Of a stretch of DNA of 64,000 bases, positions 57,560 through 64,000 are shown piece after piece; position 1 is the stretch's first letter, and each line of letters opens with the position of its first letter. The stretch is from assembly GCF_000381925.1 (NCBI RefSeq), contig NZ_KB907307.1, forward strand, positions 4,836,001-4,900,000, written 5' to 3'. The stretch is from Nocardia sp. BMG111209 (GTDB lineage Bacteria > Actinomycetota > Actinomycetes > Mycobacteriales > Mycobacteriaceae). Below the pieces are notes generated by a model. It was not told where the DNA came from and did no database searches. It was given only the letters and a program-made list of their open reading frames with translations. A program made the position numbers and the translations under genes.

Positions 57560-58660
57560 GTGAAAAACGTTCTCCGCGAACGTGAGAACCACCACCGAGA
57601 AGCACCGGCCGAACTGGAACGTCGAATATTATCAACCGCGGACGCCATCGCCGTTCGCGACATCGCCGACGAGATCGCCGTCACAATCGACGATATGGCA
57701 GGAACGCGCGAGCGGACCGCCGCGACACTCGCCGACCCGCACCTGCTCGGCCTCATCGACGCGCACGTGTGCGCGGTGCCCGAGCGTGTCCGCGCGGCGT
57801 TGCGCCCGCCGGCCACCGCGACCGGCGTGGCGATCATCGACCGATTGCCGCTGCAGGATACGGAACTGGGCCCCACGCCCCGGGACTGGCGGGAGGCCGC
57901 CGCCTGGAGCGCCGATCCGGATCGGCGCACGGTGTCGTTCCGGCTGGATGTCACGATGCTGCTGCTGGCCCGTTGCGCCGGTGAGCCGTTCGGGTGGCAG
58001 GGACAGCAGAGCGGGCGGCTGGTGAACAACATCGTCCCCTCTCCCGGTCACGAGCACGAACAGTCCGGCGCGAGCAGCGTGACGCTGCTGTCCCCGCACA
58101 CCGAGGACGCCTTCCATCCCGATCGCGCGCACCTGCTGCTGCTGGGCTGCCTGCGCAATCCGGATGCGGTGGGTACCACGGTGTCCTCGGTGTGCGAGGC
58201 GCGACTGAGCTCCGCACACCGCCGCCGGCTGGCCGAGACGGCGCTGCCCATCCTCCCGGACGTGTCCTACGGCGAGGGTTTCGACGATCACCCCGCGACC
58301 CCGATCGCGACGCTCGCCGCCGGTCCCACCCTGCGCTACGACCCGGCCTACACCCCGCTGGACCGCGCCGATGCCGAATTCCGCGGCGCCTATGCACAAT
58401 TGAGCGCGGAACTGGAGCGGGTGGCCCATGCGGCGGTGCTGGAGCCGGGTCAGCTGCTCCTGGTCGACAACGACGTGGTGGTACACGGCCGGGTGCCGTT
58501 CGCGCCGCGTTACGACGGCACGGATCGCTGGCTGAAGCGGGTGAACATCCGCCTGCCGCAACGAAGCCGGGCCGAATCCGGCGAAAGCGGTTACGGACAG
58601 CGCACAGTCGCACCGTTCCGCACCGAAGCCGCTGTACCGCAAGCCGTCCCGCACCAGTGA
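57560..58660 (+). CDS. Clavaminate-synthase-like Fe(II)/2-oxoglutarate hydroxylase (AsnO/VioC type)
   Basis: 366 aa. Iron ligands H180-x-E182 (LLSPHTEDAFHPDR) and H309 (VVVHGRVPF); 2-oxoglutarate-binding Arg about R327 (RWLKRVNIRLP). The stretch HTEDAFHP..LLLLGCLRNPDAVGTT is diagnostic of the beta-hydroxylating amino-acid oxygenases AsnO, VioC and OrfP, not of generic TauD. It should hydroxylate the beta carbon of an amino acid, free or carrier-bound. Start GTG 57560 with AAGGGA upstream. First gene after the iron box; 13 nt before the SbnB-like gene. Confidence 0.85.
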   Translation: MKNVLRERENHHREAPAELERRILSTADAIAVRDIADEIAVTIDDMAGTRERTAATLADPHLLGLIDAHVCAVPERVRAALRPPATATGVAIIDRLPLQDTELGPTPRDWREAAAWSADPDRRTVSFRLDVTMLLLARCAGEPFGWQGQQSGRLVNNIVPSPGHEHEQSGASSVTLLSPHTEDAFHPDRAHLLLLGCLRNPDAVGTTVSSVCEARLSSAHRRRLAETALPILPDVSYGEGFDDHPATPIATLAAGPTLRYDPAYTPLDRADAEFRGAYAQLSAELERVAHAAVLEPGQLLLVDNDVVVHGRVPFAPRYDGTDRWLKRVNIRLPQRSRAESGESGYGQRTVAPFRTEAAVPQAVPHQ

Positions 58661-58673
58661 ACCGAGGAATCCA

Positions 58674-59663
58674 GTGAGCACTCGACCGACCCCGTTACGC
58701 GTGCTGTCCCGCAGCGATCTCGCCGACGTCCCCATCACCCCCGGCGATGTGAACCGGGCCGTCGAGGACGCGTATCTCGCACTGGCGTCCGGAGATTCGG
58801 ATAATCCGCGCAAACTCAGCGTGGCCCATCCGGACGGCTGGTCGGTCGCGTACGCCATGCTCGGCCGCGACGGACGCCGCCGGGTGGTCGCGATGAAGAC
58901 CTCGTACAAATTCGATCCGGCGCACGATCGCAGCACCAAGCGCTACTACACCACCATCACGCTCTACGACGACACCACCGGTATGCCGATCGCGATGATG
59001 GACTGTGCCCGTGTCGGCGCGCTGCGCACCCCCGCGGTGTCGGCGCTGCTGGTGCGCGAGACGATTCGCTCCGGCGCGCGCAGCGTCCTGCTGATCGGCA
59101 CGGGCACCCAGGGCCGCAACGCGCTGCCGCATCTGCTGGCCGCCAACCCCCAGCTGAACCGGCTGATGGTGTACGGAACCCATCCCGACGGCCTGAAGGC
59201 GGTGTACGAGCACCTCGCCGTCCACCATCCGCACCTCGAGCTCGAGACCGTCACCGACCCGTACGAGGCCGCCCGCTCCGCCGACGTGGTACTGGCCACC
59301 GCCGGCCCCGGCACCAAGGTCGCAGTCGAAACCGATGATCTCGCACCGGGTTCCGTGGCCGTACTGGTCGGCTACGGGCTGGCGCCCTCGGCGCTGTCCG
59401 GGGCGGACCGGGTCGTCGCCACCAGCGCCGAGCAGATGGCCCTGACCGGCACCGACCTGGTGGACGCGGACGGCCGGTTGCGTCCGGTCGACGCCGAGTT
59501 GCCGCAGATCCTGGGCCGCCGGGCCATCGGCCGCAACTCCGACGAGGACCGGATCTTCGTCTACAACAGCGGCCTGGTCCTCACCGATATCGCGGTCGCC
59601 CACGCCCTGGCCGAGCGCGCCATCGCCGAGGGACGGGGAACGGAGGTACCCCTGTGGGACTGA
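58674..59663 (+). CDS. SbnB-like N-(2-amino-2-carboxyethyl)-glutamate dehydrogenase (ornithine cyclodeaminase family)
   Basis: 329 aa. The NAD-binding motif VLLIGTGTQGRNALPHLLA is near residue 139; the substrate part has VAMKTSYKFDP (catalytic Lys region) and MMDCARVGALRTPAVSAL. In staphyloferrin B and viomycin-type pathways SbnB/VioK oxidatively cleaves ACEGA to L-2,3-diaminopropionate and 2-oxoglutarate. Pairing with an SbnA-like gene two genes later supports this over ornithine cyclodeaminase. GTG 58674; its end overlaps the decarboxylase start by 10 nt. Confidence 0.85.
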   Translation: MSTRPTPLRVLSRSDLADVPITPGDVNRAVEDAYLALASGDSDNPRKLSVAHPDGWSVAYAMLGRDGRRRVVAMKTSYKFDPAHDRSTKRYYTTITLYDDTTGMPIAMMDCARVGALRTPAVSALLVRETIRSGARSVLLIGTGTQGRNALPHLLAANPQLNRLMVYGTHPDGLKAVYEHLAVHHPHLELETVTDPYEAARSADVVLATAGPGTKVAVETDDLAPGSVAVLVGYGLAPSALSGADRVVATSAEQMALTGTDLVDADGRLRPVDAELPQILGRRAIGRNSDEDRIFVYNSGLVLTDIAVAHALAERAIAEGRGTEVPLWD

Positions 59664-61519
59664 GCGCCACCGCCCAGTTCTCCCTGTGGGAAACCGAGGA
59701 CACGGATCCCGCACCCCTCCCCGAAACCACCCCGTCCCCGAAAGTGCCCGCACCCCACCGCCCCCGGTCCCGCCGCCGGTCCACCTCCGCGCCGGATGCG
59801 CGGGTGCCGACGGAAGTCGCTGCCCCGCAGGTCGATTCGACCGCACCCGGCACCAGCGCAGACCCCGCGCCGACGGACGCGAGCGGCGAAGGCGCCGTGG
59901 CCGAGACGCGCACCGACGAGTCGGATACTGCCGCGGCTCGGACCGATTCGGCCGCCGACGAGGACGCGGTCACCTCGGACGTCACCGCGGCCGCCGCGGT
60001 GGGCACCCAGCAATCCCCGGAAGCGCCGACCGCCGCTCTCGCACCGGAGATCATGGACACGTCATCGGCCGAGCCCGGCGCACCACCGATCGCGGGCGGA
60101 ACCACCGAAACCGGAAGCGCCGCAGACGTCACGCGCGACGAGCTCGAAAGCCACACTGCCGCAGCGAACTCCGATGCGCCGGCGATCGTCGAACCGGCGA
60201 CCCCGCCCGGCCGGATCGCCACGCCACTGCCCGCGCATGCCGACGAATGGGAGCGGCGGCTGCTGGCCGATCCGGATCTGCTGAGCGATATCGCCTTCGC
60301 GATCGGCGGACCCTTCCACGTGATGTATCCCGCGCGAGTGGGCAGCAATATCGAGGCGTTCCGGGCGGCATTCGCGGCGGCGGGGGTCGAGGGGTCGATC
60401 TACTACGGCAAGAAGGCGAACAAGGCCGGCTGTGTGGTGCGGGCCTGCGCGGAGCACGGGGCCGGAGTCGACGTGGCCAGCATCGGGGAGCTGACTTCGG
60501 CCCTGGCACAGGGCATTCGGGGCGAGGACCTGATGGTGACCGGACCCGCGAAGTCCGACCGCCTGCTGTGGCTCGCGGCCCGCCACGACGCGCTGATCGC
60601 GGTGGACGCCCCGGACGAGCTGAATCGGCTGGCGGCCAACGGGATCGCGGCCCGAGTGCTGCTGCGGGTGCGGCCACCGAATTCGCAGAGCCGGTTCGGC
60701 ATGACCGATACCGAACTGGACCACGCGGTGACCGGGACCGACCTGGGACCGATCCGGCTGGAGGGGTTCAGTTTTCACCTGTCCGGCTACGAACCGCTAC
60801 CGCGCTCCGAACTCGCCGCGGCCCTGATCGAACGCTGCCTGCGGGCCCGCGACCACGGGCATCGAGCGTCGACGATCTCCCTCGGTGGCGGCTTCGGCGT
60901 CGACTATGTGCCGGCCGAGGAATGGGCCCGGTTCACCGCCGGAACCGGACCGCACTGGTTCCACGGCGGCAAGCGGTTCGATTCCTACTATCCGTACCAC
61001 TGCGCGACCCCGGGCGCGGCGATGCTCGCCGCCGTACTGGCACACGACGATCTGGCGAAGCGGATGCGCGACAACGATATTCGCCCCGCGATCGAACCCG
61101 GCCGCGCGCTGCTGGATCGAGCGGGCAGTACCGTCTTCCGGGTGCAGGGCGCAAAAGCGCGTTCCGTGCAGGATGTCTCGTATCAACTGCTCACCGTCGA
61201 CGGCACCAGTCTGAGCCTGTCGGAGCAGTGGTTCGACAGTGAATATCTGCCCGATCCGGTGCTGTGGCCGACCCGGCCGGGCACCGTGACCGGGGCCAGT
61301 GTCGGCGCGGCGACCTGCCTGGAGTCCGACATGCTCAGTTGGCGGCGTATCCCGCTGCCCCGGCCCGCCACGGCCGGCGATCTGCTGGTGTATCCGAATA
61401 CCGCGGGCTACCAGATGGATTCGAACGAATCGGCATTCCACGAGTTACCGCTCCCGCCCAAGGTGGTGCTGTCCGACGCACCCGGCGGGCGGCTGCGCTG
61501 GACGCTCGACGCCGGGTAA
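59654..61519 (+). CDS. SbnH-like fold-type III PLP decarboxylase with ~190-aa disordered N-terminal extension
   Basis: 621 aa, about 200 longer than relatives. Residues 1-190 are Pro/Ala/Thr/Glu-rich and disordered. From about 195 an alanine-racemase-type barrel: catalytic K254 in YYGKKANKAG, VDVASIGELTSAL, HLSGYEPLP, GGGFGVDYVP, EPGRALLDRAG, then the C-terminal sheet with TCLESDML, whose Cys/Asp act in decarboxylation. Similar to diaminopimelate/ornithine decarboxylases and to SbnH, which decarboxylates a citryl-diaminopropionate intermediate. GTG 59654 overlaps the SbnB-like gene by 10 nt. Confidence 0.82.
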   Translation: MGLSATAQFSLWETEDTDPAPLPETTPSPKVPAPHRPRSRRRSTSAPDARVPTEVAAPQVDSTAPGTSADPAPTDASGEGAVAETRTDESDTAAARTDSAADEDAVTSDVTAAAAVGTQQSPEAPTAALAPEIMDTSSAEPGAPPIAGGTTETGSAADVTRDELESHTAAANSDAPAIVEPATPPGRIATPLPAHADEWERRLLADPDLLSDIAFAIGGPFHVMYPARVGSNIEAFRAAFAAAGVEGSIYYGKKANKAGCVVRACAEHGAGVDVASIGELTSALAQGIRGEDLMVTGPAKSDRLLWLAARHDALIAVDAPDELNRLAANGIAARVLLRVRPPNSQSRFGMTDTELDHAVTGTDLGPIRLEGFSFHLSGYEPLPRSELAAALIERCLRARDHGHRASTISLGGGFGVDYVPAEEWARFTAGTGPHWFHGGKRFDSYYPYHCATPGAAMLAAVLAHDDLAKRMRDNDIRPAIEPGRALLDRAGSTVFRVQGAKARSVQDVSYQLLTVDGTSLSLSEQWFDSEYLPDPVLWPTRPGTVTGASVGAATCLESDMLSWRRIPLPRPATAGDLLVYPNTAGYQMDSNESAFHELPLPPKVVLSDAPGGRLRWTLDAG

Positions 61520-61529
61520 CCCACCGGCC

Positions 61530-61546
61530 CGGGGGTATTTCCCCCG
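61530..61546 (+). promoter_or_regulatory. Intercistronic hairpin in the siderophore-type operon
   Basis: CGGGGG / CCCCCG with loop TATTT in the 67-nt gap between the decarboxylase and SbnA-like genes. It may set the ratio of upstream and downstream products or protect mRNA ends. Confidence 0.45.
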
Positions 61547-61586
61547 AACCTTCCGACACACGATCCGAAAACCGAGGAGACCCGCA

Positions 61587-62615
61587 ATGCCGCTCGTCAC
61601 GCGCGTGACGGACCTGATCGGCGAGACCCCCCTGTTCGAACTCGCGACGACCGACACCGGAACCCGGCTGTTGCTCAAGCTCGAACAGTTCAACCCGACC
61701 GGGACGGCCAAGATCCGAATGGCCCGAGAAATGGTGCTCGATGCCGAGCGCCGTGGTTTGCTCGGGGTTGGCGGGCATATCATCGAATCCACGTCCGGCA
61801 ACACCGGGCTGGGACTGGCGGTCGTCGCGGCCGAGCGCGGCTACCGGTTCACCGCCGTAGTCGACCACCACGCCTGCAAGGACAAACTGCGCGCGATGCG
61901 AGCCATGGGCACCGAACTCGTCTTTGTCGCCGACGACGGCGACGATACGCTGGCCACCTCGGCCCGCGAGGATCTGGCCGCGGACATGGCCGCCGCCGAG
62001 ACCGACGGCTACTTCACCGAACAGCACAACAACGATGCCAACGCAGTCGGTTACTACGCGGTCGCCGAAGAGTTGCTGAAGGATCTCGGTCGGGTGGACA
62101 TCCTGCTGTCGGCCGTCGGCACCGGCGGTTCGCTGTTCGGGACGGCCCGGCGGTTGCGCGAAATGGGCTGTCAGCCGCGCGTGATCGGCGTCGAACCGGT
62201 CGGCTCGATCGCCTTCGGCGGCCCGGGTGGCCCGTACTGGCAGTCCGGCACCGGCACGCCGCCGGGCGCGACCGTCGGCACCGCTGTCGACTACACGCTG
62301 CTCGACGAGGGGCTGACGGTGACCGATGTGGCGGCCTTCGCGACCACCCGCGCGGTGGCACGGAAACTGGGGTTGCTGATCGGCGGCTCGGCCGGCGGCT
62401 CGGTGTATGCCGCGCTCACCCGGCTGGCGGACTTCCCACCCGGGTCCACGGTGGTCACCATCGTCTGCGACGGCGGCGAGAAGTACCTCGACACCGTCTT
62501 CGACGACGACTGGATGAACGACCGCGACCTGCTGGACGAGGCCACCGAACGCGAGGTGACCGCACTGCTGGACCGTTACGCACCGGCCACCCGAAACCTG
62601 GTGTGCGCACTGTGA
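61587..62615 (+). CDS. SbnA-like O-phosphoserine/glutamate aminating PLP synthase (cysteine synthase family)
   Basis: 342 aa. Fold-type II PLP enzyme: IGETPLFEL, PLP lysine K42 in QFNPTGTAKIRMA, STSGNTGLGLAVVAAERGY, SAVGTGGSLFGTARRL and VCDGGEKYLDTVFDD. The AKIRMA sequence in place of the CysK SxKDR, with SbnB-like and SbnH-like neighbours, points to SbnA (O-phospho-L-serine plus L-glutamate to ACEGA) rather than cysteine synthase. ATG 61587 with GAGGAG upstream. Confidence 0.87.
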   Translation: MPLVTRVTDLIGETPLFELATTDTGTRLLLKLEQFNPTGTAKIRMAREMVLDAERRGLLGVGGHIIESTSGNTGLGLAVVAAERGYRFTAVVDHHACKDKLRAMRAMGTELVFVADDGDDTLATSAREDLAADMAAAETDGYFTEQHNNDANAVGYYAVAEELLKDLGRVDILLSAVGTGGSLFGTARRLREMGCQPRVIGVEPVGSIAFGGPGGPYWQSGTGTPPGATVGTAVDYTLLDEGLTVTDVAAFATTRAVARKLGLLIGGSAGGSVYAALTRLADFPPGSTVVTIVCDGGEKYLDTVFDDDWMNDRDLLDEATEREVTALLDRYAPATRNLVCAL

Positions 62616-62643
62616 ATTCGACCCACGACAGGAGGCAACTCCG

Positions 62644-64000
62644 ATGACCGCCGACCGGGACGACCGGCCGGACGGGCGGCGCCTGACCGCGCTGGCCACC
62701 CCGATCGCGCTGACCCAGCTGGCCCAGGTGGCGGTGTCCACCACGAATATCGCGCTGATGGGTTCGCTCGGCATCACCCAGGTCGCCGCGGGCGGCCTGG
62801 CGCTGACGCTGTTCAACCAGATCCGGACGATGTGCGTCGGACTCGTCACCGCCACCGGCAACCAGGTCGCGACCGCCGCGAGCCGGGCCGAGCAGGAGTC
62901 GGGACAGCACACCACGGCCGGCCGGGCACCGCACGCGCCCGGCGGCACCGTGGCCGACCCGGCCGGTGACGAGATCCGCGATGTGGTGCGCGCCGGATTC
63001 CTGATCGCCACCGTCGCGGGGGTGCTCGGCGCGCTGATCCTGGCCGGGCTCGGCTGGGCACTGCAATGGCTCGGCCAGGACGCGGCCGTACTCGCCACGG
63101 CCCGGCCGATGCTGATGGCGCTGGCGCCCGGCCTGCTGCCGTGCCTGTGGTTCCAGGTGATCCGGCAGTACACCGTCGGCATGCAACGCCCGCAGGCGCT
63201 GCTGCTGGTGACGCTGGGTTCGGTCGCGCTGAACGCCGCGCTCGCGCTGGGACTCATGCACGGCTGGGGCGGCCTGCCGGAACTCGGCCTGACCGGGATC
63301 GGGGTCGCGAGCTCGCTGGTCTTCCTGATCACCTGCCTGGTGTTCTGGGTGATGGTCCGCCGCGACCCGATCCTCAGCGCCACCCTGCCGCTGCGGATGT
63401 GGCCCGTGCACCTCGGGACCGTCGGCGCCGAGGTGCGGCTGGGCCTGCCGATCGCGCTCACCTACGGCTCCGAGGCGGGCATGTTCTCCGTGCTGGCGCT
63501 GGTGATGGGTTCGCTGGGCCCGGCGGCCCTGGCCGCCCACAACGTGGTCTATCAGCTCGTGTACATCGTCTTCCAGGTGGCGATCGGGTTGTCGCACGGA
63601 GTGTCGATCCTGGTCAGCCGGGCGGTGGCCCGCGCGGAACATCAGCGCGCGCACGGGCTGGCCCGGCTGGCGCTGCGGCAGGCCGCGGTGGTCGCGGCCC
63701 TGGTCGGCGTGCTGTACGCGACGGTGCCCGATGTGGTGCTGCGCCCGTTCCTGACCGGTGACGACCACGAGACGGTGGCACTCGCGCACCGGCTGCTGCT
63801 GATCGCGATCGTGTTGCAGTTCTTCGACGCGGCCCAGAACATCGGCAACGGCCTGCTGCGCGGGATGCAGGACACCCGCGCCGGATTCCGGCTGTCACTG
63901 GTCGGGTACTGGGTTGTGGGCTTGCCCACAGCGTTGATACTCGCGCTGCCGGTCGGGCTGGGCGCCGCGGGTGTCTGGTGGGGCCTCACCGCGGGCCTCG
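62644..64000 (+). CDS. MATE-family efflux transporter, cut by the window end
   Basis: At least 452 aa in frame from ATG 62644 (AGGAGG upstream) to the window edge with no stop. Visible helices include LTALATPIALTQLAQVAVSTT at the start, VAGVLGALILAGLGWAL, and IALTYGSEAGMFSVLALVMGSLGPAALAAHNV, the duplicated MATE pattern. A hydrophilic Gly/His/Pro-rich insert (about residues 80-115) follows TM2. It begins 28 nt after the SbnA-like gene and is the likely exporter of the operon's product. Confidence 0.88.
   Translation, partial: MTADRDDRPDGRRLTALATPIALTQLAQVAVSTTNIALMGSLGITQVAAGGLALTLFNQIRTMCVGLVTATGNQVATAASRAEQESGQHTTAGRAPHAPGGTVADPAGDEIRDVVRAGFLIATVAGVLGALILAGLGWALQWLGQDAAVLATARPMLMALAPGLLPCLWFQVIRQYTVGMQRPQALLLVTLGSVALNAALALGLMHGWGGLPELGLTGIGVASSLVFLITCLVFWVMVRRDPILSATLPLRMWPVHLGTVGAEVRLGLPIALTYGSEAGMFSVLALVMGSLGPAALAAHNVVYQLVYIVFQVAIGLSHGVSILVSRAVARAEHQRAHGLARLALRQAAVVAALVGVLYATVPDVVLRPFLTGDDHETVALAHRLLLIAIVLQFFDAAQNIGNGLLRGMQDTRAGFRLSLVGYWVVGLPTALILALPVGLGAAGVWWGLTAGL

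Noticed and set aside
61587..62615. Annotation as ordinary cysteine synthase
   Set aside because: The PLP-lysine segment reads AKIRMA instead of the CysK SxKDR form, and the neighbours are SbnB-like and SbnH-like.

Overview
The window is a chromosomal segment of a high-GC mycolic-acid actinomycete, most likely a Nocardia or close relative. The signs are mycothiol S-conjugate amidase (mca), PknG, a short-chain Z-prenyl synthase, an MspA-type porin, LGFP repeats, a GT87 mannosyltransferase, an F420-type LLM oxidoreductase and frequent GTG starts. Much of the core matches the neighbourhoods I remember from Mycobacterium tuberculosis Rv1022-Rv1026 (lpqU, eno, ftsB-like, DUF501, ppx) and Rv1074c-Rv1098c (fadA3, GDSL hydrolase, cbs, metB, greA, DUF4307, mca, small membrane protein, DUF255, hemolysin III, Z-FPP synthase, coaA, glyA, fum). 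This is recalled, not computed.

Layout. 1-4.1 kb: the end of an FAD monooxygenase, then a four-gene set ending in a secreted REase-fold toxin candidate followed by an Imm49-like immunity protein. 4.1-17.6 kb: housekeeping genes (fumC, LLM oxidoreductase, glyA, DUF885 peptidase, coaA, Z-prenyl synthase, hemolysin III plus a membrane adenylate cyclase), an infA paralogue coupled to a GNAT acetyltransferase behind a leader-peptide attenuator, and a DUF255 thioredoxin-fold protein. 17.6-19.7 kb: a small accessory island of lower GC with a VapBC-like toxin-antitoxin pair, a decayed second copy of part of the DUF255 gene and an EACC1-like conflict-system protein. 19.7-36.2 kb: an MFS exporter, mca, greA, metB, a mechanosensitive-type membrane protein, an SLT muralytic protein with a complex leader, cbs, a methyltransferase, a BI-1 protein, a thiolase and a GDSL hydrolase.

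36.4-51.1 kb: pknG with a GlnX-like gene (no glnH), an HxlR/oxidoreductase divergent pair, PucR- and TetR-type regulators, a TMEM175 channel, two permeases, a mannosyltransferase, an LGFP protein and an MspA porin. 51.2-57.4 kb: a tRNA reading UUA with an unusually short variable loop, a peptide transporter, ppx, a DUF501 protein, an FtsB-like protein, eno and an LpqU-like transglycosylase.

57.46-64.0 kb is the most striking part. A near-consensus IdeR/DmdR iron box precedes a tight operon encoding a clavaminate-synthase-like (AsnO/VioC-type) hydroxylase, SbnB-like and SbnA-like enzymes (L-2,3-diaminopropionate synthesis), an SbnH-like PLP decarboxylase with a long disordered N-terminus, and a MATE exporter cut by the window end. 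I infer an iron-regulated diaminopropionate-based siderophore or metallophore locus that continues past the window. Other regulatory features are a CRP-type palindrome with two matching GGTCCG palindromes upstream of the SLT gene, and several perfect operator-like palindromes.
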